From Anaerobacterium chartisolvens (GTDB lineage Bacteria; Bacillota; Clostridia; Acetivibrionales; DSM-27016): DNA of 64,000 bases. The notes under the pieces are model-generated. The model was given only the letters and a program-made list of their open reading frames with translations. It did no database searches and had not been told where the DNA came from. The stretch spans positions 1 to 64,000 of the forward strand of contig NZ_QPJT01000007.1 in the NCBI RefSeq assembly GCF_003337415.1. Direction: 5' to 3'. Below are positions 37,356-46,211 of the stretch, piece by piece. The position numbers and the translations under genes are program-made. Each line of letters begins with the position of its first letter. The stretch's first letter is position 1.

Positions 37356-37706
37356 AAAAACCACCTTTCTAAAAACCTCCCGGCTTGAACACTTTCTCCG
37401 GGACTTTCCAATCAAACAACCTTAAAAATACATATCGCATTTGACATTATATTGATATATACAATATTTGTCAATAAGCTGGGCTTAACTGTAACTTAAT
37501 TGTAATTTATTTGTAATATTTGAATATGATCCTATTTATTCATATAAGCTCTCTCTATTTTTAATAAAATATAGATATGCTTATTATTTTTTTCTATTTG
37601 ATGAATTATTTTATACACAATTAATTTTATTTTTTGTTTAAACTATAACCACGGAATTAAAATTTCTGTGATATAAAAATATTAAAATTAAAGGAAGGTG
37701 AGACGA
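37356..37706. other. AT-rich spacer between spo0E-like and SASP genes
   Basis: About 350 bp, very AT-rich, with no gene. It must contain the promoters of both divergent genes; I tried to place a sigma-G type promoter for the SASP gene and found no convincing match. Confidence 0.5.
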
Positions 37707-37928
37707 ATGTCCAGACCAAAAACCCCATTAGTACCCCAGTCAAGAGACGCGCTGACAAGATTTAAGATAGAATGCGCGCAGGAAATAGGCCACTTAAGCT
37801 ATATAAAGGAAAATAACGACCATTACAAGGGCGATGTAAGCTGCAGGCAGAATGGATTAGAGGGCGGCCCCATAGGCGGTCAGATGGTTAAAAAAATGAT
37901 TCAGATGGCAGAACAAAATTTGAAATAA
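37707..37928 (+). CDS. Alpha/beta-type small acid-soluble spore protein
   Basis: A 73-residue SASP that coats and protects spore DNA. The two conserved helices are seen: RFKIECAQEIG (18-28), which contains the usual GPR protease cleavage region, and VSCRQNGLEGG...GGQMVKKMIQMAEQ. The linker between them is longer than usual, and a cysteine occurs in each conserved segment (C23, C46), which is uncommon. The start is an ATG after AAGGAAGGTG; an in-frame GTG lies 9 nt upstream but is inside that ribosome site. A terminator follows. This gene is strong evidence for an endospore former. Confidence 0.92.
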   Translation: MSRPKTPLVPQSRDALTRFKIECAQEIGHLSYIKENNDHYKGDVSCRQNGLEGGPIGGQMVKKMIQMAEQNLK

Positions 37929-37942
37929 CAATATAAAGGTGA

Positions 37943-37983
37943 TAGGGGACTAAAAAAGGTCATATCAAGCCTTAAGTCCCCTA
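37943..37983. terminator. Terminator between the SASP gene and aat
   Basis: TAGGGGACT and AGTCCCCTA form a 9-bp stem, with AAGG/CCTT pairing again inside. It covers the last codon of aat on the other strand, so it may end both transcripts. Confidence 0.75.
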
Positions 37984-38655
37984 AAACCGGCTCCAGCTTC
38001 CCAAAATGGTATCATACTCCAACGCCGTTTGAAGCAGGCGCAAAAACTCTCTCCTTGGAACATTTACCGCTCCCATTGACTCCAAATGCTTTGTATAGAC
38101 CTGACTGTCTATCATTACAAAATCTCTCTCCATCAGCTTTTGAGCCAGCATAATGAGTGCCGTTTTAGAGGCGTTATCCATCAGTGAAAACATAGACTCT
38201 CCAAAAAAGCATTTCCCAAGCGAAACACCGTATAAGCCTCCTACAAGCCTTCCATCGCACCAGGTTTCCACAGAATGAGCCAGTCCCATGCTATGAAGAC
38301 GACAATAGCTCTCCGTCATTTCGTCCGTTATCCATGTTTCGCCCTCTCTAAGGCTCCTGCAGTATGATATGACATCGCGGAAGCATCTATCAAAGGTAAC
38401 TGTATATGCCGCCTTTTTTAATACCTTTTTCATAGACCCCGAAACCCTTATGTCATTGGGAAACAACACAAATCTGGGGTTTGGAGACCACCATAATATC
38501 GGCTGCCCTTCGGAGTACCACGGAAATATTCCGTTGCTGTATGCGAGAATAAGCCTGTCGGATTTTAAATCTCCTCCCACCGCAAGGATCCCCTCCCTGT
38601 CTGCCAATTCCGGATGCGGAAACACAAGCTCCCTGCCCAGTCTGTAAACAGGCAT
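37981..38655 (-). CDS. aat: Leucyl/phenylalanyl-tRNA-protein transferase
   Basis: Adds Leu or Phe from aminoacyl-tRNA to N-terminal Arg or Lys, making N-degrons. The 224-residue protein has the family order [55 protein letters not shown] and [18 protein letters not shown]. The ATG at 38655 follows GGAGGTGAG. It is the last gene of clpS-clpA-aat, directly after clpA. All three encode steps of the same pathway: tagging, recognition and unfolding. Confidence 0.95.
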   Translation of the reverse strand: MPVYRLGRELVFPHPELADREGILAVGGDLKSDRLILAYSNGIFPWYSEGQPILWWSPNPRFVLFPNDIRVSGSMKKVLKKAAYTVTFDRCFRDVISYCRSLREGETWITDEMTESYCRLHSMGLAHSVETWCDGRLVGGLYGVSLGKCFFGESMFSLMDNASKTALIMLAQKLMERDFVMIDSQVYTKHLESMGAVNVPRREFLRLLQTALEYDTILGSWSRF

Positions 38656-38659
38656 CCGC

Positions 38660-40903
38660 TCACCTCCGGCTAATAGCGATATCCCCATCCTTCACATCGA
38701 TAAGGGCGGTGCCTCCGTTTGCAAGCTCACCAAAAAGCACCTCATCAACAAAGTAGGTTTTTATCCTGTCCTGCACAAGCCTTACAATTTCTCTCGCTCC
38801 ATAGACCGATGAAAACCCTTTTTGGGCAAGCCATTCATAGCAGTCGTCGGTGACCTCCAGCCCTATGCTTTTGGCAGCAAGCTTTTCTTCGAATTTTCTC
38901 ACAGCTTTTTTTGCTATAAGCAGCGCCATATCCTTGTTAATGTGCTCAAAAACCACCACATCATCCAGCCGATTTCTAAACTCAGGAGAAAATATCCTCT
39001 CAACCTCCTTGACGAGTGTTCCACGATCCACCGGCCTGCTTTCAAAACCGATTATAGCCCTTCCAAGCTCTCTTGCCCCCGCGTTGGAGGTCATTATCAG
39101 TATAACATTTCTGAAATCGGCCTTTTTTCCGTTATTATCGGTAAGGGTCGCATAATCCATAACCTGAAGAAGAACATTGAATATATCATGATGCGCCTTT
39201 TCAATTTCATCAAGCAAAAGCACACAATATGGAGTTTTCCTTATAGCGTCTGTCAGCAGCCCGCCCTCTTCATATCCCACATATCCCGGAGGCGCGCCTA
39301 TAAGCCTGGCAACGGTATGCTTCTCCTGATATTCACTCATATCAAATCTTATGAGCGATATTCCCATAATAGATGCAAGCTGTCTGGACAGCTCGGTCTT
39401 GCCCACACCGGTAGGGCCTACAAAAAGCATTGAGGCAACAGGCTTGTCGGTTTCATTGAAGCCGGCACGCGACCTTTTTATAGCTTTGACCACAGACGCT
39501 ACAGCCGCGTCCTGCCCGAATATTTCCTTCTTTATCATTCCCCCCAGTTCCTTCAGCTTTAAGGTTTCATTTGTTGAAACACTGTCCTCTGGAACCTTGG
39601 CTATGGCCGATACAATTCTCTCAATATCCTCACCGCCTATCCTTACAACACCGTCATCAGGCCGGTTTAAAGAGGCATAAGCCCCCGCCTCGTCAATAAC
39701 ATCTATTGCTTTGTCGGGAAGCTGCCTGTCGTTTATATACTTTGCCGACAGCTCCGCAGCCAGGCGCAATGCCTCGGAGGTATATTCAACATTATGGAAC
39801 TGCTCGTATCTGTCCTTCAATCCCTCAAGTATTTTACAGGTATCCTCTATCGAAGGCTCTGAAACCTCGATTTTCTGAAACCTCCTCGACAGTGCCCTGT
39901 CCTTGTCAAAGTATTTCTTGTACTCCTCATAGGTGGTTGAACCTATAAACCTCAGCTTGCCGGACATAAGAAAGGGCTTCAATATATTGGATGCGTCCAT
40001 TGAGCCTCCCGAAACAGCACCCGCACCCACAATATTATGGATCTCATCTATATAAACTATTGCATTGCCTTCCTTCTCCATTTCATTCAATACCTTTTTT
40101 ATTCTCTCTTCAAAATCTCCCCTGTACTTTGTTCCCGCAAGCAAAGCTCCCATATCCAGATAGTAAATTCTGCTTCCTTTGAGGGTTCCCGGAGCCCTTC
40201 CCTCTGAAATCATAGCGGCAAGCCCCTCCGTAATTGCAGTCTTTCCCACTCCAGGGTCTCCCACATGCACAGGATTATTTTTAATTCTTCTGGATAGAAC
40301 CTGTATCGTCCTGTCCAATATATCCCGTCTTCCTATAAGAGGGTCCACTTCTCCCTTCAATGCCTTCTCTGTAAGATCCACTGTAAATTCAGTTAAAAAT
40401 TTCTTTCTTGCCTTTTTCTCCTCTTCCCTGCCTCTTCTGCCTCCCGACTCATGTATTTGCAGGCTGTGTCTGGGCTCATACACTGTTAAGCCATGAGATA
40501 TGAACCTCAGCACATCTACCCTGGTTACCCCGTTCTTCTGGAGGTAATAGCAGGCAAACGACTGATTCTCCTCAAAAATCGCCGCAATGACATCCCCTAT
40601 TCTAATTGTCTCCCTGCCTGAAGAGGCCACATGGCCTGCCGAAATCTGCATTATATTATTTACCCCGGCAGAAGCCATAGGCTCTATGTCCTCTACAACA
40701 GGTATATTATCCTTAAAAAATTCCGTAAGATCCTTTCTGATATCTTCTATATTCCCTCCGCAGCCCTCTATAATTTCTTTAGACTCATTAAAATGAAGAG
40801 ATGAATATAAAATATGCTCAGGCGTAAAATATTCATGCTTTCTAACCTTTGCCTCATTAAAGGCGGCAGTTATTATTTTGTCTGTAACACTATCCAATCT
40901 CAT
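38660..40903 (-). CDS. clpA: ATP-dependent Clp protease ATP-binding subunit ClpA
   Basis: An AAA+ unfoldase of 747 residues: an N domain (about 1-145) for ClpS docking, D1 with Walker A GDPGVGKT (215-222), D2 with GPTGVGKT (496-503), and the ClpP-docking loop IGF (618-620). ClpA differs from ClpC in lacking the middle coiled-coil domain, and none is seen here. It feeds substrates into ClpP, which is not in the window. It begins 2 bp after the clpS stop. GAGGAG precedes the ATG. Confidence 0.95.
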   Translation of the reverse strand: MRLDSVTDKIITAAFNEAKVRKHEYFTPEHILYSSLHFNESKEIIEGCGGNIEDIRKDLTEFFKDNIPVVEDIEPMASAGVNNIMQISAGHVASSGRETIRIGDVIAAIFEENQSFACYYLQKNGVTRVDVLRFISHGLTVYEPRHSLQIHESGGRRGREEEKKARKKFLTEFTVDLTEKALKGEVDPLIGRRDILDRTIQVLSRRIKNNPVHVGDPGVGKTAITEGLAAMISEGRAPGTLKGSRIYYLDMGALLAGTKYRGDFEERIKKVLNEMEKEGNAIVYIDEIHNIVGAGAVSGGSMDASNILKPFLMSGKLRFIGSTTYEEYKKYFDKDRALSRRFQKIEVSEPSIEDTCKILEGLKDRYEQFHNVEYTSEALRLAAELSAKYINDRQLPDKAIDVIDEAGAYASLNRPDDGVVRIGGEDIERIVSAIAKVPEDSVSTNETLKLKELGGMIKKEIFGQDAAVASVVKAIKRSRAGFNETDKPVASMLFVGPTGVGKTELSRQLASIMGISLIRFDMSEYQEKHTVARLIGAPPGYVGYEEGGLLTDAIRKTPYCVLLLDEIEKAHHDIFNVLLQVMDYATLTDNNGKKADFRNVILIMTSNAGARELGRAIIGFESRPVDRGTLVKEVERIFSPEFRNRLDDVVVFEHINKDMALLIAKKAVRKFEEKLAAKSIGLEVTDDCYEWLAQKGFSSVYGAREIVRLVQDRIKTYFVDEVLFGELANGGTALIDVKDGDIAISRR

Positions 40904-40905
40904 AC

Positions 40906-41205
40906 TTACTCCTCTTCCATTACTGCCTTCAAAGGAAATTCCCTTTGTCTGGCCAGTCCTTCTACCTGTAGTATTTTAGTAGAGGCAATGTCGTAGGTGT
41001 ATACTCCCACAATTCCCTTACCCTTCTCATGTACATCAAGCATTATTCTGGTAGCCTCATCCGCCGCCTTATGAAATATTCCCACAAGAACCTCCACCAC
41101 AAAATCCATAGTCGTATAGTCATCGTTAAGAAGTATTACCTTATACATCCTCGGCTTTTTAAGCTCGTTTTTTACATCTTCTTTTAAGATAGTACCTTCA
41201 CTCAT
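40906..41205 (-). CDS. clpS: ClpS adaptor of the N-degron pathway
   Basis: A 99-residue adaptor that delivers N-degron proteins to ClpA. The pocket residues are all present: N27, D28, T31 and M33 in LNDDYTTMDF, and H59 in DVHEKG, matching N34, D35, T38, M40 and H66 of E. coli ClpS. It heads the clpS-clpA-aat operon behind a recognisable promoter. Complete pocket conservation indicates true N-degron recognition of Leu, Phe, Trp and Tyr. Confidence 0.96.
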   Translation of the reverse strand: MSEGTILKEDVKNELKKPRMYKVILLNDDYTTMDFVVEVLVGIFHKAADEATRIMLDVHEKGKGIVGVYTYDIASTKILQVEGLARQREFPLKAVMEEE

Positions 41206-41241
41206 TCCAAACTCTCCTGCCGTGCATAATTATATAAATAA

Positions 41242-41270
41242 ATTATAACAATGTATATAATAATGTACAA
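41242..41270 (-). promoter_or_regulatory. Sigma-A promoter of the clpS-clpA-aat operon
   Basis: On the minus strand TTGTAC and TATAAT are 17 bp apart. The start site would lie about 30 nt before the clpS ATG. Confidence 0.65.
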
Positions 41271-41288
41271 GCCTCTTATCCTTTGACT

Positions 41289-41972
41289 TCAAGGATCAAC
41301 CACCGTTGCGGTCTGCCCTATGCCTACCGCCATTGTTGTAAGCGCTTCCCATGTGTTGCACCCTGCTATCCCGTCGGCCGACAACCCCTGCGCCGCCTGA
41401 AATCTCATAACCGCGGTTCTTGTCCCCGCACCGAAATAGCCATCCAGTCCCGAGCCGGTGTAGCCCAGAGCATTAAGCCCATCCTGAAGCACCAGAACAT
41501 ATACCCCAACACTTCCCGACGCAACCAGAGGGTATCCCCCTGCGGCACAGGCAGGAATTCCTGTGCGTTTATCCACATGCACCCATGTGGGAGTTAAATA
41601 CGCCGGCTCAACATATGACCATACTCCTGTGTTTATGGCTACATCACGAAGCCTGTTTCTGGTAGCCGGGTCAAGATTCTGCGCCATATCAAGGGCCGTA
41701 CCAGCGTAATGCTGGGATTGGGCGGTATGCCCCCCCTCCCATATTCTCTTGAACGCATACCCCACGTATATAGAACGTCCCCACGCACTTCTAAGCACAT
41801 TCCACGCCTCCATCGTCCTCCTGTCGGTCCATATTACATTGGCACGGGAATTGGCGCGGAATTCTCCTACACTGAGAGTATTTTCCGTACTATAAGGCAT
41901 AGCCTCGGTCAATCCCCTTACATAGGTTTCCATTGCATTACTGGCATAATTGTAAACATAAACAGTAGGCAT
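41289..41972 (-). CDS. M15-type peptidase with C-terminal peptidoglycan-binding domain
   Basis: A 227-residue protein. The first 145 residues form an M15/VanY-like zinc peptidase fold with H88 in SQHYAGTALDM, D95 in the same motif, and H132 in WVHVDKR as metal ligands. The C-terminal part (about 151-215, VLQDGLNALGYTGSGLDGYFG) is a PG_binding_1 domain. It likely cuts D,D- or related bonds in peptidoglycan. There is no signal peptide or membrane helix, which suggests action inside a forespore or mother cell, or release by lysis; similar clostridial proteins are common. The ATG at 41972 is 7 nt after GGAGGGAG. It is separate from the clp operon and ends at its promoter. Confidence 0.82.
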   Translation of the reverse strand: MPTVYVYNYASNAMETYVRGLTEAMPYSTENTLSVGEFRANSRANVIWTDRRTMEAWNVLRSAWGRSIYVGYAFKRIWEGGHTAQSQHYAGTALDMAQNLDPATRNRLRDVAINTGVWSYVEPAYLTPTWVHVDKRTGIPACAAGGYPLVASGSVGVYVLVLQDGLNALGYTGSGLDGYFGAGTRTAVMRFQAAQGLSADGIAGCNTWEALTTMAVGIGQTATVVDP

Positions 41973-42070
41973 GTATCTCCCTCCCTCTCTACTTAAAACA
42001 TACAGCACTGTTATATTCATTATATGCCATAAAATAGATTTAGTTTCTTTATGTAATCCACTGCGCCGCT

Positions 42071-43882
42071 TCAAGCCTCATCAATATTTATTCCCGCCAG
42101 CCTCATAAGGTATACAGCATTTCTTGTAACCGAAACACCTTTGTACAGCCTGTAATCAAAGAAAATTTTATTATTGTCGTAATACTCCCGGAAGTGGAAA
42201 TTGCGCACCCTTCCCGTGTCCTCCTCCAATCTTCCAAGCTCAAGGTCATGGGTTGAAACCATGCCCATAGCTTTGTGCCCCGCCAGCTCTGTGATAAGGG
42301 CCTTTGCCCCTGTGTGCCTGTCTGTCGAATTTGTTCCCTTAAATATTTCATCCAGGAGGAAAAATATATGTTTGCCTTTTTTGGCCTCTTCCACTATTAT
42401 TTTAATTCTCATAAGCTCGGCATAAAAAGAGGATATGCTTTTATCAAGATTGTCACTGACCCTCATACAGGTATATATCTCCATAATAGAACAGCAGAAA
42501 TCCCTTGCGCATACCGGAGCTCCTATATACGCCAGTACAAGGTTTATCCCGGCTGTTCTGAGCAGGGTGCTTTTGCCCGACATATTGGAGCCGGTAATAA
42601 GCAGTATATTTGAATTTGCATCAATATTCACATCATTTAAGACACGGCGGGCTCCAAGCAGAGGATGCCCCATTTGCCCCGCTTTAAAAACAAAAGGGTG
42701 CGAAGCAATTTCAGGCATGGCCCAGTCGGGGTTGTCATATTTAAGTACCGCCAGACTGGCTAATGCCTCTGTCTCTCCTATAACCTTCAGCCATGATTTC
42801 AAGCAGCTCCCCGATTTCCTCTTCCATCTGACAAGCCTGAGCTGGCAATGATAATCCCACAGCGTAAGTATATTAAAAACAAAATAAAATGCGTTATAGC
42901 GGTTGGCAATAGAATCCACAATTTTTGAAAGCCTCTCTATCTGCGCCGATGCAGTCTCTCTCTTTTCACCTTCAAGCACTTTTTTCAGGCTGTCCATATG
43001 CGGCGAGCGAAAACCTCTTTTTTCGAGCATAACAAGCATTTTGTCATAGCTTCTTAAGCTGTCCTTGTATTCACGCACAGAGGTCAGCATATCTGCTCTT
43101 TCACGCGACCTTATCTTCAAAAAGATAAAATGAAGGATAAGGATAGCCACAGGTATATAAAAAGGCATAAGCTTGAACCCAAAGCTCATAACCAACGATA
43201 TAACGGCTATAAAAGGCATTATGTACAAAGCAGGTATTATCCAGGGACTCTTAAAGGGCTCTTCCCAGCTCTCAGCCCAATTAATAAGGGCATCTGGGTC
43301 GCGCAGCTCCTCCCGTGCCATTCTTCCTTCGGCAAAAAGCCTCTGTCTCCATGCAAGGCTTTGAGAAAGCTCACTAACCGCTTCCTGCCTCCGAATTATC
43401 TCCTCTTTGTTTATGCGGGGCATCATAAGCATATTTTTTAAAATCTGCCTGCCTATTGGAGTATTTGTACAATTTATTTTCTGAAAAAGAGACCCCTCCC
43501 CAAATATATCCAAATCTATGGAGTAGCCATGGTTTTCATCCTTGAACTCAGCCCCCGTATCTTTAAATGCCTTCCATTCATCCCTTATACGCTTTACGTC
43601 CTCATAATTAATTTGGCTCATGGCAGAAGAGTACCGCCTGTTGTCAGTAATTTTCGTATGCTCTCTAACTAAGTATATAAATACAATTAACGAGGCTAAA
43701 ACGGCTGCAATCCCCAGTATATACCATTTAGTAAAATACATCGCCACTGCGGAGGCAAAGCCCGCTATGAATACAAGCAATCTCACATTGCTTATAATAT
43801 TTACCCGCCTGTCCTGCTTTTTAAAAAGCCCGTCATATATATTTTTTCTGCGCGTATACCTGTTCTCAAGGCTATTAATCAT
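42071..43882 (-). CDS. Membrane-associated MutS-like ATPase
   Basis: A 603-residue MutS-family ATPase lacking the mismatch-recognition domain. Two hydrophobic hairpins (about 30-72 and 215-256) would anchor it in the membrane. The C-terminal domain has Walker A GSNMSGKST (431-439), the family ST signature around SSFYAELMRIK, Walker B LLDEIFKGTNSTD and MVSTHD. Proteins of this layout occur in clostridia and bacteroidetes; their function is unknown. It is unlike MutS2, because it has no Smr or KOW domain. GAGGG lies before the ATG. Its promoter is probable at 43939-43967. Confidence 0.85.
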   Translation of the reverse strand: MINSLENRYTRRKNIYDGLFKKQDRRVNIISNVRLLVFIAGFASAVAMYFTKWYILGIAAVLASLIVFIYLVREHTKITDNRRYSSAMSQINYEDVKRIRDEWKAFKDTGAEFKDENHGYSIDLDIFGEGSLFQKINCTNTPIGRQILKNMLMMPRINKEEIIRRQEAVSELSQSLAWRQRLFAEGRMAREELRDPDALINWAESWEEPFKSPWIIPALYIMPFIAVISLVMSFGFKLMPFYIPVAILILHFIFLKIRSRERADMLTSVREYKDSLRSYDKMLVMLEKRGFRSPHMDSLKKVLEGEKRETASAQIERLSKIVDSIANRYNAFYFVFNILTLWDYHCQLRLVRWKRKSGSCLKSWLKVIGETEALASLAVLKYDNPDWAMPEIASHPFVFKAGQMGHPLLGARRVLNDVNIDANSNILLITGSNMSGKSTLLRTAGINLVLAYIGAPVCARDFCCSIMEIYTCMRVSDNLDKSISSFYAELMRIKIIVEEAKKGKHIFFLLDEIFKGTNSTDRHTGAKALITELAGHKAMGMVSTHDLELGRLEEDTGRVRNFHFREYYDNNKIFFDYRLYKGVSVTRNAVYLMRLAGINIDEA

Positions 43883-43938
43883 TTCCGGCCCTCTTTTAAT
43901 TTCATCCTCATCCCATAAGGCATAATATTTTATTATTC

Positions 43939-43967
43939 ATTCTACCATCTATGCCTTTTTACTGCAA
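43939..43967 (-). promoter_or_regulatory. Probable sigma-A promoter of the MutS-like gene
   Basis: On the minus strand TTGCAG and TAGAAT are 17 bp apart, about 55 nt upstream of the ATG. One mismatch in the -10 and two in the -35. Confidence 0.5.
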
Positions 43968-44028
43968 TAAACAGTAGTTTTAGCCTTATGCATCGCATAT
44001 TATGCGTCCATATATGCAATTCTCCTTT

Positions 44029-44631
44029 TCAATCCTCTTGTTTCCTATGATCCATTCTGTAATTTTTGAAATAATGGTACCTGCAATAGCCCTTTGCATA
44101 ATGCTTTTGTGTGCAGCCCTCTACAATACACTTATCCGGCTTTGTGTGGTTGTTTTTAGAAACAGACTTGCTGTAATTGTACTGCTCAACAAAATGCTTG
44201 CGGCAAAGGCCCTTTGCATGGACATCCTCGGTACACCCGGGAAAGCTGCATTTTTCACTTTTATCCTTTTGTTCCCTGTCCATTATTTTTCCATAGGTGT
44301 GCATCTGATGATAATGCCTTCTGCAATAGCCCTTTGCATAGTGGTTCTCATTGCAGCCTTCTACCGAGCATGTCATGTGCTTTTTGTACTCATTATCCAG
44401 AACCAGCTTTCCCGTCCTTAGTATCTGTGCATAGTGCTTGGCACAATAGCCTTTGGCATAGTGCTTGTTTTTGCATCCCGGAACGGTACACCCCATGGCT
44501 TTTTTATGCTCTCTTTCAGGTGTAATTCTTCCATGCCGTATTACTTGAAAATAGTGTTTTTCACAATACCCCTTTGAAAAGCATTTATTATTGCAGCCTT
44601 CAACAATACATTTATTATTGTTATTATTCAT
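44029..44631 (-). CDS. Five-repeat Cys/His (zinc-ribbon-like) protein of unknown function
   Basis: A 200-residue protein made of five tandem 40-residue units in exact register. Each has C-x4-C-x9-C-x2-H: cysteines at 8/13/23, 48/53/63, 88/93/103, 128/133/143 and 168/173/183, and histidines at 26, 66, 106, 146 and 186. The core reads like EGCNNKxxxKGYCxKHY. Single copies of this motif occur at the ends of some phage HNH-type nucleases, but no nuclease domain is present here. Each unit most likely binds one zinc ion; binding to nucleic acid is a guess. The protein is very basic and hydrophilic. GAGG lies 5 nt before the ATG. The gene sits between the MutS-like gene and the transposase element. 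Confidence 0.8.
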   Translation of the reverse strand: MNNNNNKCIVEGCNNKCFSKGYCEKHYFQVIRHGRITPEREHKKAMGCTVPGCKNKHYAKGYCAKHYAQILRTGKLVLDNEYKKHMTCSVEGCNENHYAKGYCRRHYHQMHTYGKIMDREQKDKSEKCSFPGCTEDVHAKGLCRKHFVEQYNYSKSVSKNNHTKPDKCIVEGCTQKHYAKGYCRYHYFKNYRMDHRKQED

Positions 44632-44949
44632 TTATCCTCTTACCTCACTTGTAAAAATTTCTTTTTTAAATAGCATACGCCAGATGTATATTCCTTCGTC
44701 AAAAATCCAGACGGTCAGAACAGGTACAGCAAAAAGGAAAATGCACTTTATTTGCACGCCAAAAGATCTGTTCCGCATCACATTTAAACGTATAATCATT
44801 CTATAAAAAGCGACACTTTGCTATAAGGTAATTTAACTCATCATTCAAAAATCAATATACAATATTATAATTTAAAAGTCAAATGTATGTTTCGAAATTC
44901 ATATTTTTGTAATTATACTATTTTGTTATATATATGTAGTTCTGTAGTT

Positions 44950-44997
44950 CATAGGGGACGCTTCTGTTCTTATCTTATCATAGGGGACGCTTCTGTT
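44950..44997 (+). repeat. Two direct copies of a REP-like motif
   Basis: CATAGGGGACGCTTCTGTT occurs at 44950-44968 and again at 44979-44997, 29 bp apart. The core GGGGACGCTTCTG is the kind of sequence found beside REP-associated transposases in Firmicutes. The second copy continues to form the left inverted end of the element. Confidence 0.85.
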
Positions 44998-45012
44998 TTA
45001 GAACATTTGTTC

Positions 45013-45041
45013 TTGACATATTATGCCTAATCTTATATAAT
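45013..45041 (+). promoter_or_regulatory. Consensus sigma-A promoter of the transposase gene
   Basis: TTGACA (45013-45018), a 17-bp spacer and TATAAT (45036-45041) match the consensus perfectly. A nearby AGAACATTTGTTCT palindrome (45001-45014) overlaps the -35 box and could be an operator or part of the element end. Confidence 0.85.
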
Positions 45042-45061
45042 AGACCCAAGAGGTGGGTATA

Positions 45062-45985
45062 ATGCCAAGAGCAGCAAGGAAAAAATCTGAAGAATGCATG
45101 TATCATATCATGTCCAGAAGCATAAGCGAGATAGACCTTTTCCAGTGCGATGAGGATAAGGACTACTATCTTGCTTTACTAAAGCGGTATAAAGATAAAT
45201 ACTGCTGCAAAATATACGCTTATGCTCTTATGGATAATCATGTACATATTTATATAAATCCTTGCGGATATGACATATCGTTATTCATGCGCTGCCTTAA
45301 CAATGCATATGTCGCGTACTTCAACAGAAGGTATAGCCGCCACGGACACCTGTATCAGGGGAGATTCGCAAGCTCAATAGTCGACAGCGATACATACAGC
45401 CTGACGCTGTCTGCATATATCCACAACAACGCTAAGGATTTGCCTGAATATGCAGGAAAAGAGGAGTTCTACAGATATTCATCCTACGGGATATACACAG
45501 GCCGGAGGAAAGACATTGAGGAAATAGTGGACGTAAGCTTTATACTTGCTCACTTTGGCGTGGACAAAAAAGCAGCCCGGGAAAAGTACAGGGCTTTCAC
45601 TGAATCAATGAGAGAGACAGGCATAATGAATGAAGTGGACGACAGCATTATAAAGGCGTACACCGAAAATGTGTATAACAGTGAGAAAAGCTATATTGTG
45701 AGAAATAGAGCTCCGGAGGAGATAATACAAAAGGCAGGCCAATTTCTTGGAGAAAGGCTTGAAGAAAGCTTAAGAAGGAAGCACAGCCGAGAAACCAGCA
45801 GAAACAGGGCCTTCATAACTTATATAATGAGGACACTGTGCGGGTATACATATAAAAGCATATGCAAATATATAGGCAATATATCGGCGGGCGGAGTATC
45901 CAGACTGTCAAATGAGGGGTTCAAGCTGCTTAAGGAAAATATGCGGTATTGCAACGCTTTCAATTCATTAATTCAAATGGGATAA
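45062..45985 (+). CDS. REP-associated tyrosine transposase (Y1_Tnp family)
   Basis: A 307-residue single-strand DNA transposase of the IS200/IS605-related RAYT group. The HUH motif is H60-V-H62 in MDNHVHIYIN, and Y119 in SAYIHNNA is the probable catalytic tyrosine. RHGHLYQGRF is another conserved stretch. After about residue 225 comes a helix-turn-helix region (YKSICKYIGNISAGGVSRL) like the DnaA-type tail of Firmicute RAYTs. The start is the ATG at 45062, after AGAGGTG; an in-frame GTG at 45053 overlaps this site. The promoter is consensus and the leader is only about 14 nt. Confidence 0.92.
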   Translation: MPRAARKKSEECMYHIMSRSISEIDLFQCDEDKDYYLALLKRYKDKYCCKIYAYALMDNHVHIYINPCGYDISLFMRCLNNAYVAYFNRRYSRHGHLYQGRFASSIVDSDTYSLTLSAYIHNNAKDLPEYAGKEEFYRYSSYGIYTGRRKDIEEIVDVSFILAHFGVDKKAAREKYRAFTESMRETGIMNEVDDSIIKAYTENVYNSEKSYIVRNRAPEEIIQKAGQFLGERLEESLRRKHSRETSRNRAFITYIMRTLCGYTYKSICKYIGNISAGGVSRLSNEGFKLLKENMRYCNAFNSLIQMG

Positions 45986-46211
45986 GCTTCAAGATAAAGT
46001 GTGAGATATGATTTATAAATAGGTCATGCACAGAGTGCAGGGGCCTTTTTCTGCTATGCATGAAGCAGATTGTCGGAAAACCAAGGTATACAAGCATTGC
46101 CTTAACTATATAAATTTTACCCGCACAGCTGTTTAATAAATTAGCTTTTAATAAATTAGCTTTATTATATGCTGTATGCAAACTAAAGCAGAAGCGTCCC
46201 CAATCACCCAA

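Larger units (their letters stand above)
44632..45061. other. Spacer between the Cys/His repeat gene and the transposase
   Basis: About 430 bp. The left part holds the upstream region of the Cys/His repeat gene, with no clear promoter. The right part holds the duplicated REP-like motif (44950-44997) and the consensus transposase promoter (45013-45041). No other gene is seen. Confidence 0.55.
44983..46201 (+). mobile_element. REP-associated tyrosine transposase element with inverted ends
   Basis: The left end GGGGACGCTTCTGTTTTAG (44983-45001) and the right end CTAAAGCAGAAGCGTCCCC (46183-46201) are inverted repeats matching at 18 of 19 positions. Between them is a single transposase gene with its own promoter and about 215 bp of non-coding sequence after it. 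The element abuts the stop codon of the small membrane gene on its right. An extra copy of the left motif lies just outside. This is the RAYT plus REP arrangement; whether it still moves cannot be told. Confidence 0.75.

Noticed and set aside
45960-46211. 83-residue open frame on the minus strand inside the RAYT element
   Set aside because: It overlaps the end of the transposase gene and the right inverted repeat, lacks a ribosome site, and looks random.
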